Source: Pipra filicauda
Lineage: Eukaryota > Chordata > Aves > Passeriformes > Pipridae
Reading direction: 5' to 3'
NCBI RefSeq assembly: GCF_003945595.2
Contig: NW_024104421.1
Span: 434,001-498,000 of the forward strand
DNA: 64,000 nucleotides
Positions 48,001 through 60,700 of this stretch are shown in pieces. The translations under genes were made by a program, and so were the position numbers. Every line of letters starts with the position of its first letter. The first letter of the stretch is position 1. The notes beneath the pieces were generated by a model. That model saw only the letters and a program-made list of their open reading frames with translations. It ran no database searches and was not told where the DNA came from.

Positions 48001-51000
48001 AAAGTAGAACAGACTATCTTGGAGCTTAGGATATCTGCATTCACTTCCTTACTCTGTTACAGTCTTATTTCTTTGGTCAAGAAATACAAGATTGGGAATC
48101 CTAAGAAAAATAGCGTTTTCACAAGCACTTACAAACCAAGTTTACAAGCCAAACTTCTAAGTCAAAATTTTGTCTCTCACTTTACAATTGCACATCAACA
48201 GGTGCAAGGTCCAAAAAATTTAAATCATGTTCAATAATGAAACAGGACCATGAAAGAGCTTTGAAAACTTCCATTTGAATTAGCTGGATGACAGTAAACA
48301 CACAAGAAAGGAAGAGATTCAGGAGATAATTCATGTTTTAGAGATACAGCTTCAAAAAACAGGATGTTATGTTCTTTACTAACAGTGAAGTTTTTCCTTC
48401 ATTCTCGACAAGCTTTCCATGTCTGGAAAATGAAATCATTGTTTATGAGCACTTTGGAAACATTATTTTATCTGAAGTTATCGTGCTTTCATTTCTTGAT
48501 ACAAGAGTAATCTTTGCCTGGAGATAACCATTGTGCCACTGCAAGTTTAGCTTTAATTCATTTAGCTTCAAATGACAGTAGTTATGAACACATCTTTGCC
48601 TTCCAGTTTTCACCACAGGGCTTTGGCTTTTGGTCCACACATTTTCCCAGAAACTGTAGCAAGTTTTTACAGACCGTGTTAAAGTGTCTTCAGCACCGTA
48701 ACAGGTGGCAGGTGGATTCAGTAGGATCACAGCTCACTCAGCTGGGATCATACCTTTGACTACAGTGTAAACTTCCTCTTTTTTGTATATTGATTTATAA
48801 CTTTATAACCAAACCATCTGTCCAATCAAAATAAGGTCATGTATTCGCAGCCTAAAGCAAAAACGAGATTGGAACGGTCAGGGATCAGTAAACATTTATT
48901 GTCTTCAGAGAGGTTAAACCTATTTGTGTGCTGGGTCTGAAATGACACTTCAAAAAATCCTGGAAATTAAAAGTTAAAATGGTTTTTGAGTTGTCCTGAT
49001 TTATTTTATATTTTTTTTAAAAAAAAGCTTTATTCAGTGAGCCTTGTACTAGAGTTTTTGAGACTGATGAGTACCAGTGCTTTTAAACTCAAAATTGTTA
49101 CCCAAATCATCTAAAGATACCCAAAAATGAAACTCTTCCTCTAAACTCATTATCATCTTTTGAGTATGCAGGTCTATATTTTTAAGCATTGATGGGAAAC
49201 TTTTTCACAGTCTCCTAAAGCCATATTTACTGAATTCTCCTCTTCATTTGCAATTTTATTCATGTGCTGATGTGCTTCTCTCTGCAAACCAGGTATCGTG
49301 ATGAGCCATTCTCCAACTGATATAATATTATATTTGAATAATATATATGATTCATACCTTCTTCTGGCTATGAAGAGTAAAATTCTGTGTAGAAATGAAT
49401 CTATCTGTTATGTTTAGGAAATGGTTTTCTCATCCATGCACCTGTAGCTTTTAAAAAATTGTAGGAGCAATCGATACAGAAAACCTGGCAAGACCTCTTA
49501 GATATTTCAGACCACGTTATCATTATCATTATTATGACCTGTTATTAACACTGGAGTAATATTTCAGGTTTCATTGGCTTTGTCAGTTAAGCCGGGACTG
49601 GAGCACAAACTCTGTGATTATGTACATTGCTAACACATGTTGTCCCTTGCTCTAAGGAGGGACTGAGGGTGTCTGGCTTCTGGGGAAGGAAATGCCAGCA
49701 GGGATGGGACCAGCTCACCCTGAAGCTTTGCTCTGCAAGGCCATTCAGACACAACCAGCTCCAGCTGTGACTCACAGCTGTGGCAGCCCATGGGATTCAA
49801 GGGAGAGGACCAGCACATGTGTACAGAGTTGTGGTGTCCCACTGTTCATCATGAATCATTGGCCCTACACTCCACTAGTCATTTATAGGTTTTGCAGATA
49901 ACAAGAGCACTCATTCATTTATGCAGCAATATCTCCTATTGAGAAACATGAAATTCCTCTGATGATTTCTTACCTGGTGACTTTAGAGAAGAAAATGCTG
50001 CATTTTTTTTATAAATGCCTTATAGTGCAACACAGCAGAGGAGATGAATTATTTAGGTTTGACAGTCACTGACTCAGAATGTCTGTGGTTTAAGATGCAG
50101 ATCTGTTATAATAATTTTAGAAATACTTTTCAGGTGTTTTCTCCTGTATCATGTAATTCTTTTTCTGACCACATCTCAAGGATTCCATGAGAATATTTTG
50201 CCTCCACCTGTATTTCTCTTGTAACAATTACTGCATTGCCACGCTTTTAAGTTTGCTGCACTGATCTGCTGAAATCTGCTGACCTGTTGCTTCCTGGTAG
50301 TCTTAATCACTCAAGGCTTATTACTTAGTTTTTCACTAAAAGTGGTAATCACATTAGAGCATGTTTAGAAGACCTAACTAAAAAACACTGGAAAATAATC
50401 CCAGGCTTTCTGCTGCCAGACCCACACCTAAACCATTAAGCTATTTGCCAGAGGTGCCCAAAAAGCAGTCTTTTGGGCACAGGTAGGCCAGGCAGGAGCT
50501 TTCCCAGCACAGGACAGGGGTGGGTGGCTGTGTAGGAAGCTCTTGCTTAACCATCAGCTTCAGCCTCTCAGGCATTCCAATCTTTCTGGTGTCTCCTCTG
50601 TTCCACCTACTCTGGTGGAGGACAACCCTCCGCCTCAAGGGGCTCACTCTGCAGAGGAGGGACAAGCTCCAGGAATAGAAGTTGGACCATAAATGCAGTG
50701 ATACCATGGTTGGTCTCAGAGGAGACCACATTTACCACACATCCAATGCACAACCTGTCTGAGCCCACACAGTAACTCTACTGTGGTGTGTTTGGTTGGC
50801 TTAAAAAGGTCGGGATTGCACAAGGCAGAAACTGTGTCCCAACTTTCTTAACCAGAGACTGTAACACAGGACTTTCAGACCTAAGCTAAGGGCTGCCATC
50901 TCCTGCAGGTGGTTGCTGGTGCATTAGGCAGGGCTCAGGCTCAAGGGTCCACCCTGTCCATAATGAAGACCTGGCCAAAGAGCTGGGCAAAGACCTCAGG

Positions 51001-51285
51001 GCACGTAGAGCAGGCACGGATGTTCCCCATGGCCACTCTTCCCTCTTAGTATCAATGGCTATGCACAAACAGATAATTTACCTTCTCTAAAAAACAGTGT
51101 CTGCCCTTACAGACCACTTTCATATTAGTGCAGAGGGGTCTCAGGGGTTTGCTCAGAATTCAGGTGCAAGATTTTTTTTGTTTTTTAATTCTTGCCCAAT
51201 TCGAACTGTGATTTTGTTATGTTTCAGTAGTTCAGAATAAAAAGATGAATTAATTAGAAAGTAAGAGATACAAGTAACACTGGAG

Positions 51286-51305
51286 AAACAAACAAACAAA
51301 CAAAC
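51286..51305 (+). repeat. Short (AAAC)n microsatellite
   Basis: About five AAAC units. Confidence 0.85.
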
Positions 51306-53858
51306 CACCCCCGTGATTAAGATCTGTATTAACAGCTTCATCTAGAAAGAACTTTCAGCATATTCCAAACTATAGGTAGGCAAAGCAACACCACATTTCA
51401 TAGTGAAAACTCATAGACTAAATCTAATGTGGCCTTTATCCTGTATTACAAAAACATTTGAAAGGCTTTAAATTTGACAGCCTGAAGTATTTTCTGTTTA
51501 TTCTGCAACAGTTAGTGCTCTGTTCCCAACTTATTTTTGTGCCAGGATAGACAGGGATTGTTGATAATGGGGACACAAAACCCATGGGAGGGTTTGTTCT
51601 TTATAGGGTACATGATCCTAATCCATACAGAAAACTGTGGGTTTAGGGATGCTGTTTTTTTTTTTGTCTTTTATAAACAACTAGAAAACATCATAAAAAC
51701 AGGTAGTCATAGGTCATTATGTCTGCTTGATTATATATCTAAAAGCAAAGAAATGCCAAATAGCTGAGCTGTCTCCTGTATTCTATAGTTATTCTGACAG
51801 AAGGACTTTGATAATGCCATTAAAGGTCTTTTTGATAGCCTCAAACAAGAGTTGGGTAAACACAATGCTCATACCCTTAAACCTCCCACAGTCTGATGAA
51901 AATTCACTGATTTTCCTGTTTGTTCAGTGATGCCAGTGGAGTTACCATGATTTATGGCCCACCAAGTTGTCTGTAATGATCCTATAAACTACATGGTTTG
52001 TTGTCTGTATTCAAAGGCATGCCTGGCTTGGTGTAGTTGCAAATTTGCCTCCAAAACAGCTTTCCTAGTTAACAAGTTCTCTTACCAGCTTAGAAGACAA
52101 CAGGTTTCTCTTCCTTCCTGGGGGATTTTCCCAGTGATGGAGCTCAGAGATGTCAGAGCACGCTGGCACCACTATCACCCAGGACAAAGACATCAGTTTT
52201 GATCCTTGGGTCAGTAATGTGGCTTTGCAATCAGACCAGATCCCTTCTGCCTCTCAGTTTGGTGAAAGCTTGCCTTTGGAGCAGGAGGAATTGGAAGGGA
52301 GGACGTCTTTACTTCTTCTCTGTTGTGAGAAGCAGGGGGATAAAAAGCTTTTGGAAAATGCCACTCGGTTGACCACTTATTTCAGTTTTTGCATATTCTG
52401 TGCTAACTGCTTGTTGAAAAAAAATTATTCCCTTGAATAAACTTCTACCTGCTGCTCACAGGGGAGTCCTTAGATATGCAATCAAGAAACAGTATATGTT
52501 AGAAACAGGGAAATGATACAGCTCTGGAAATGGCAGTATCCTGAGCCAGAGATTCATTCAGTACCACCTGTGGCAGTGCTTTTTGCTGTTATTGATTTGG
52601 GACTGTTATGAAGAATGATACTAATTCTTATTTGTATGGAAAAGTTGGCTTTACTAAGTTGGACCTGGGGTAGATATTTGGACATGAATCATCAGATCTG
52701 ACCAGGATCTCATTTCCAGTCTGACATCAATTATAAACGCACCTTTGATAAAACATTACCCTCTGGGAAAATCAAGATTGCTCTCATAAAAAAAACCAAC
52801 AACCACCAATAATATAAAAAAACAGTGTGCAGAAATAAATACCCAAACAACAGCAGTAAAAGGTAAAATAATGTTAGTATGAGTCAGCTGACTGAGTCTA
52901 TATGTCTAGCACAGATCAGGAGTGTTTCCAGAACTGCCAATGTATTTATTCAATGTTAAAACACTGTTTATAGAAGGAGAATGATGTACCATCATTTTCT
53001 CTGTGTACAATTCCCAGAATTTCCAGAACTTTGATTTTTCTTTAATTATTTCCAGACCTAGATGCAATATTGATATTGTATATATTAGAGGAAATTTCAT
53101 TTCATCCCTTATAATACACACAGCTTTCCCATATCTGCTGGCAGTTTATAATCAGAGCTGCAATTGTAAAAGGTAACATCTAAATGTGCTGGTCATTACC
53201 CTGAAGTAATAAAATGCAAACAACTCCAGACCTAATGCCAAGATATGAAGAACTTCCTTTCAGTGAGTATCACATCAACCCTTTTCCCATCCTTGTTTCT
53301 GCACTTACATGGGACAGATGGAAGAAGAAAGGTCAGAAAAGTATTTGATATGGAGAATCCCTCTCTTTAGCCCTTTGATCTGCTACTTTCTCAGATAAAG
53401 TGTGGTAGATTTTCTTTACATTACTGCAGTGCTCTATTCCATGTCCCAAGGAAGTTTAAGATTAGGAAAGAAAGCTTGTTTCCTAGTTTCAGATTTATGC
53501 ACAGGACTGCAGGGAGCAGAGACACCCTCCAGAAAATAAAGCAAAGTGGCTGTGTTATTGGAGGCAAAACCTACAGTGATCTTACCAGGCAGGTTTCTTC
53601 CTATTGCAAAGGTGCATCATGAGGGCTGCAACAAAATATGACACTTCAAGTATTTTTAAAGACTTTTCTTAGTAATAACTGTTGGAAGCATCTGTTAGTG
53701 AAGTTTCCCTCTGGACAATGCTGCCTGTGGAAAGCCATGTATTTGCAAGTTTTCAGTACCATATTTCAAGTTCTACTGAAGGTTACTTAAACAAGGAAGA
53801 AAATGGTATATAAATACAGTGGTCATTAAGATAAAAATGCCCCCCTTCCCTCCACAAA

Positions 53859-53872
53859 CACACACACACACA
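53859..53872 (+). repeat. Short (CA)n microsatellite
   Basis: Seven CA units, about 0.7 kb past the SLCO1A2-like stop on that gene's strand. Confidence 0.85.
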
Positions 53873-53903
53873 AAATAATCAAAGAAACTTAAACACCTAT
53901 CAC

Positions 53904-53909
53904 TTTATT
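53904..53909 (-). promoter_or_regulatory. Candidate distal polyadenylation signal for SLCO1A2-like
   Basis: TTTATT on the + strand reads AATAAA on the - strand, about 645 bp after the stop at 54553. A nearer copy lies at 54178-54183, about 370 bp after the stop. Transcript ends would decide between them. Confidence 0.4.
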
Positions 53910-54552
53910 GCATCAGTTCAGAGTAATTTTGCTTAAACCCATTACTGAGATGTGCTGCAAAATTAATTCACCACTTTCTTCGTTTGCTTCCCATTTTTGA
54001 CTGTTTAACATTTTCAAGTCAAACCCTGGAGTTGTTGAGTAATTTGAGTTCAGAGGGTGCTCAGTGACAGCCCTGGGACTCCCACCTGACTGTGGGACAT
54101 GGTATCCAGCCTGGAACAACTAGCTCTGGTCACAAACCCCACAGCAAAGGCCATCAGAGCAACTGGGCAAGTGAGATTTTATTGGCCATTTAGAGCTGTA
54201 GGACTACAGAGCAAGTCGGTGAAAAACGTCAAAAGAGCTTATTGTGGATTTCTTCTTTCTAATTTTTCAATCATAATCAAATTCATGACACTTGCAAAAT
54301 TGTGGTTTGTCTTACTGTTGGTCTGGAAAGGGATGAGAGCAAGAGGATGGGAGAGTTCACCAAAATTTTGAACATTTTTTCCCCTTATTGTTGATTCAGA
54401 TGAGGAAAGGAAGAGGACAGGGTAAAGCAAATAAAAAGTCAATGTTTCAAAGATATTTTTTGAACTCCCAAAATGTAAACTAGCTGTTCGAGTCAGTAGT
54501 CAGACTCCTTTTGTCCTTTCGAAGCATAGGGAGAAAAGATCTTGTTTCTTTT

Positions 54553-54775
54553 TTACATACAAGTTTCCTCACTCTCCTCCGAGGTTCTTGCACCAGGAAG
54601 AATGTCTTTTTTGTTGGCAGTATCTAGTTCTTTGCTGGTTGATCTCTCTGTATTTTTAATATCTGTCACTTCCTTGCCTTCCGGTTTGAAGCGTTTCATT
54701 ATTAAAACAGAGAGCACTATGTACAAGACACAGCATCCTGCCCGTAGTCCTGCAATGAGGCCAAGATAGACATTT
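54553..54775 (-). CDS. SLCO1A2: SLCO1A2-like last coding exon 14 with stop
   Basis: 223 bp. Acceptor AG at 54777-54776. It encodes the last helix, the basic stretch MKRFKPEGKE and a Ser/Thr-rich tail ending SEESEETCM. TAA at 54555-54553. Confidence 0.93.
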
Positions 54776-57700
54776 CTAGGGGGGAAAAAAAGGGACAAAA
54801 TATGTTTATATTAATAAAGCTTGCCAATTCTGAGTGGAAGCAAGTAAGATATAAAGTGTGGTTTGACAAAACCATTTATTCTCAGCCAGGTATATCTTCA
54901 CATTTTAAAGTAAGAAATTAACAGGCAGAACAAATGACCTCATAATATTAGCCCCAGGCAGGCCCTAATCAGGTTCTGCTTCTAGCAGAAATGTCTGGAG
55001 TGTGCTCCCATTCAGCAGATTATATTTTAGGGCTGATACAAGAGGAGCTCCACCAGCTGGGGCTTTCTGCCTGTAGTCCCCGTCTTCCCTCAGCTCCTCA
55101 CTGGCACACTTAGTGCTCCTGGTCACAGTTCTCCATGCACCATCAGTCCTTTGGGTCCTCTCTCCAAGTGGATTTTGTGACGTGTCTTATACAATATGAA
55201 GAAAATAAATGGGGGATGTGGAAGAGCATTCTTCAGTGCTACACTTACTCCACAGTTTTTGAGGTTTCCAAAAAGCCAAAGTGTCACAGAGTTACCCAGT
55301 GCACTTATATTATTCAGCACAAGCTTCAATAAAAGAACTAGTTCTAGCAACTTAAGGAAGTGTATTGCAATTTTATATGTCAGATTGAATCAAAATTATT
55401 TGGCTTATTTGATCTATTAAGGTCTAGTCAAATAAGGAGTTTTGATGCTGTTAGTATCCTAATCAGTCTGTAGACAGTAGACACAAGGAAATAATACCTT
55501 GGTCCTCAGTGCCCAAAGCTGCCTCAGAAACCAAATTCCCAACCCCTTAATAAAGATTCAACTTACCTGAATTCTTTTGTGTCATATACCCGGCAAGATC
55601 CAGATCCCCCACAACTTTTTGTCCCCCATTTCAAGCAGGTCTCATCTATCAAGGCACCAAAATAAATAGGGGCTGGGAGTCCTCCTGCAAGGAAGATATT
55701 TATTGTAAGATCTCAGGTATGAAGATGTCATCATGTGGCATCATGTAAAGAAATGAGGAAATGAATCTCAGAGTTTCTGAATTATGGCTGCATAAAATGG
55801 GACTAAACATCCAGTTCCAGCTTTGAGAAACCAAGATTTGTGAAAATATTTAAACGTCTACTTAGAGGGAGATGAAATGATGAAAGACTATGCCTTAACT
55901 ATATTCAGCCAGGAAAATGTTAGCAATTCACTTTAATGGCATTTTTATTAGAAGTATAACTTCTGTTGTTTAAATAAATAATATAACCAACATCTCTTTT
56001 GCAGTACCCTGTGTGGATTAACGTGCCATGACATATTAATATTTGTGTATACTAATGCATCTATTCAGGTATCACACAACAATTTGCCATTAAAAATGCT
56101 CAGTGGAGTACAAAATTCTGAAATTAGCCAGTAGACAGCAGGTGTATTACTTATGTAGTATTGAAAGAATTCCTTTTAGACAGTCATAATGCTTTAATAT
56201 GATCTGGAAGCTGTTTGAGGGATAATGTGCAATTTTGTGAAGAAAACTACTTCATAAAAGCAGAAGATTGATTCTCTGCAGCATTCAGCTAAAATATGGA
56301 CATTAGAAAAGAGATCCAAATGACTACTTGGGTTAGATTTCAAAAAGCAGCAAACAAGGCAAGATGAAAAAAGATTTGCTTGAGGCAGGGTAGACTACAT
56401 ATCTGAACACTTGAATGGTTATTTATTGCAGATAAACTAAAGAAATAAAATATTTGTCAGAGTACACAGGAGCTTCAAGTGAATAATGGTCAGCAAAAGG
56501 GAGCATAGGTTTTTAAGGATATGTAGACTGATCAAACTCAGGTAAGTATGTCCAAGAATCAAAAAACTCACTCCAAAAGTACCATGAAATTTCCTTCCTT
56601 TGCCTGATTGCTTTGTCGTATAGAATAAAAATTCTAAAGAGATAATCATAATATGTAATTACATATCAGAAAACATTCAGCAAGTTTCTCCAAACACTTT
56701 GAAATGCAGTCTGCTTACAAGGAAAAATTCTGGAAAATTCGTTTTTCTCATCTGGAGAAAAGACATTGCACTGCCTGACTTTGGTCTACCCCCTTGATTT
56801 CCCACTTGAATCCCACAAAGAAATGAAGTCTTACCTAGTACTCTACCACCCAAAGTTTCAATCCCAACAGCAAAGGATTTCAGGTCCGGTGAAACAGATC
56901 TGGAAAGGAAATAAAAATGGTTTTGAGGAACAACAGAGTAACATAGCTACAGTCATGCTGTGAACATCTGTACATGCCCCATGCAAGAGTGCTGTGCTCA
57001 CCTAACACAGCCCACTCAAACCCTAACCGAAAACATTCACCAAAGTTAATGTTCAGATGCAGAGTCTCCTTCCAAGGGTGAACTGTCATTGAAATAAATG
57101 GGACAATTTACAGAAATTGATCTTGAACCCAAGGAAAACAGGTTGCAAATGCTTTTGGGAGACGATGCACAGGAAAATTATAGTGAACCAACTAAAACCG
57201 GACAGTTCCTGTAAATAAGTTAAGCTCCAAGAAGCTGTCTTGCTTTAGAAGGGGCTTTAGATATGCAGTGATGATCAGAGAGAACAAGAGTGTGCAGTTC
57301 TGCATTCAGGTTGAGCACACCCCTGCCTCTAGCATTTTACACAGAGACAGCAAATGTGAGTTATCTGGCTACAAAAGCACCTCATTCCTACCAGTGGAAA
57401 GCAGCCTGTGTCCTTCAGGTGAACTGGAAGAATTGACAGGAGTGCTGAGCTGGCACAGGGGCAGGAGGGGGCCTTGCTGTGGCCAGCCTGCTCCCTGAGC
57501 TGGAGTTTATACATCGGTGTATGGTCTCTTCAGCATTAACATAAAAGGCTTCTCATTGTGCACATTAGTGTTCTGAAAACTGGCCAGCAAAGTGAGCCTT
57601 GTCCAGAACCCAGGCTTGTGCTAAAAATTACTTATACCCTTAGAAATACTGCAGAGGAATCAGCAGCTTAGACAAGTTATCTGGTCTTGTGCACTGATTG

Positions 57701-60700
57701 CAATTCACCCGTGAGCACGAGGGGAGAGAAACTTCCATGTGAAAGACACAGAACACCATCTTTTCTTCTGAGTGTAAAATAGCAGTGCTGCTTTCCAACT
57801 GAAGGAATCAAAATTTAAAAGATATTCCTGCAGACGTAGTTCTGTTTATACCAGCTGAAGGAAAAAAATGGGAGTATCAGACTTCTCACAACACAGAAGA
57901 CATTGTGAGGCCACTGAGCTTAACAAAGGTGAATGTTTTTCTCCTGAGTAATATGAACAGCATGGTCACCTTGGACACGGCTTAGCACTGCATCTTATTT
58001 CAAGTTCAATGCACTGTTAAGAATATCTCTATCAGTAGAAATGAAAACTAACTTTCAGGATCAGCATAATGCCCACCCATTTCATCACCAAAGTATCTAC
58101 TCAGCCTCAAACTGGAATTAAATTGTTGGATAGACATTTTGCTGTGCCTCTGAACAGAGGTGGATTTCAGAGTAGAGGTAAATCCTCAGGAGCCTTATTT
58201 TGTCAGCCAGCCATATCTCACAATAGGAATAAAATAGTAGATTCCATATTCTGTTTCTCTTTCCCCAAACTTTATGGTCAAGGTAATTTAAAGTATTTTA
58301 CCTAAACATAATCATGTATGTAGGAGTGCCTCCTAAGGCTAACATAAATGCACATGCAGTCTGTAATGCTAAAAAATAGGGAAAGGCTTTGGTACAGCTT
58401 TCTCTTTGGCATTGTCCCAACACTGCAGAGGAATTGCCAAGCCCATGCCCTTGTCCTTCCACACAGCTGCAATTGTGAAACACCTGAAAGGAGATGATGA
58501 GAAGAATAATTTATTTATTCAGAATTCAGTGGCAGAAAACAATTTTAGTAGCTAGATCTTTCATTTCCCATAACATCCAGCCTGTTGTTTATGCTGAAAG
58601 AACCCCCCTAATCATCTTTGCAGACTGATGGCCAGGTTCATTGGTATGCTCCAGCCACTCTGACCTGCTCCAGAGACACAAAGCAACTGTGACTCTAGTT
58701 TCAGCCATGTCATTGCTAGAACAGAAGGTCCTCTGTGTGTGCATAAAATGGGCCAAAGTTAAAAAAAATCAGACATGAAACTATTATCCAGCCATTCTGC
58801 TCAGGTACCCTATGAAGCAGATGAGTAACAACACAAAAATAAAGATGTGGACCAAATGATGCAATCACACCTCTCTGTCATTTTTTATCTAAAACAGCAT
58901 TTGGTGCTCAACTGAGAGTGAACTACGAAGTTAGCAGGAGACATGGGTTTGGAAACCAATTTTCCTGAAGTGAAGCAAGAGAATATTGCTGGAATATATG
59001 GATATAAGCCTGAAAATGTGCTCATCTTTTTCAATATTTTTACATGAAGACAATTTTGCTTCTGCCAGAAGACATGGCCATTTGCACACTCTTCTTCAAA
59101 CCTACTGATTTTAATGGTCTTGTCCAGGTAGGATTGCTTTAAATCCCGGAAATGGTTTTGCTGCTGATACATTGACCAAAATGTCCGGTTGCATATTTAC
59201 AGGATCTCTTAGCTGTACAATTTAGTGTTATGACTTGCTTTTCTGAGCTATGGCAGCTCAGGAGAGCACACAGTTCCAATATGATCTGTAACAGTTTGTG
59301 AAACCAGCACTCAGAAGTTTATACAGGTCTGCTGCATGTCAGTTGACACCACAGGATTTTGCTACTATAACAACCAAACTCCTCTTAGCTGTGTTGTAGA
59401 CACACATTAAAGAGATCTACTGAGAAACATAAAGCATAAAGTTTATGGTCATCCTCCTGAGAAGACAATAAATTTTAGAAAATCTGAATAAAAGGATTCA
59501 AGAAATATAAGTTTAGAGTCTGAAGTTTTCACGTCTTTTCTGAATAGCTCACTTACCTCACCCCAAATATTTTAAAAATCCTCCCTGCAGTCTTGCACTC
59601 AGTTTCTGTAAAGTTAAACCATACAGAATGGACACTTGTGTCTACAAGATTTCTGAATCACAAAGCCAAAAAATTAATAGCTGGAGAAATCGGGCTATAT
59701 CTATAATTATGGAATAATGGAATAGTTTGGGTTGGAAAGAACCTTTAGAGGCCATCTAGTCCAACGCCCTGCAACAAGCAGGGACATCTTCATTTACATT
59801 AGGGTGCTCAAAGGCCCATCCAACCTGAACTTGAATGTATCCAGGGATGGGGCATTCACCACCTCTCTGGGCAACCTGTGCCAGTATTTCATCACCCTCA
59901 ACATAAAAGATGTCTTCCCTATATCTAGTCTAAATCTACCCTCTTTTAATTTAAAACCATTACCCCCTGTCTAATTGCAACAGATCATGGTAAATAGGCC
60001 TTTGATATTGATTACCATAGGATTTGGTATTGATTACCATATTCTTTCCTGTCCCAGTTGATGATTTACATCCTGCAAAGCAGGCTGTCATGTATGTGAC
60101 CCCATCATCCCCACATACAGGGTCCCACTGATCCAGGTTGCAGCTGCAGTCAGCATTGCAACTGGCCATGTAGATGTTCTTGGTGGAGGAAAGATGCTCT
60201 ATTCTGGAGGGCAACAGAAAGAAATAAGAGAATTATTTAGTCAAATTATATAGTTTAAAAAATATCAGGGAATAGGCAGGAAAAACATGGAGAAAGTAAA
60301 GTGATGAACATGAACAAGTATCTGCTACCATCCCGTGGACTGTGAAGTTGTCATATGGAGACTAAAGTAATTTCAGCTAAACCGAAGGTCTCTTGAGGTT
60401 TTTCATCAAGCATTAACATTTTTATGGATTTTATGGAAAAGGTATGGAACTGAAAAGGTATGGGTAGTCTTGGCTTGGAGGGAATATTTGGTATTACTTT
60501 TCCATTCAAAAGCTAACTCCAAGAAAAAGAAAATCATCCCTAGGATGCGACGTGGTCAAAGAAAAGGCCATGCTTTTCCTTAGCAGTAGGATATCACAGA
60601 ATATCTAGGTGCTAGAAATGGTGATATAAAACTACATTACACTGCAACAGCAAGATGTCCTTTACATTTTTTTCACTGGATCAGCAAGTGGCAATAAAAT

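Larger units (their letters stand above)
42560..53900. other. Intergenic region between convergent SLCO1B and SLCO1A2-like genes
   Basis: About 11 kb with no supported gene and no relic OATP exons that I could see. In human, extra 1B copies occupy this interval. It contains the CR1 at 43734 and short microsatellites. Slightly GC-richer pieces near 49.6-49.85 and 50.45-51.05 kb show no coding likeness. Confidence 0.6.

Noticed and set aside
49590..51070. Locally GC-richer intergenic sequence with open frames of 60-96 codons
   Set aside because: No domain, no splice pattern and no cluster of CpGs convincing enough for a promoter or gene.
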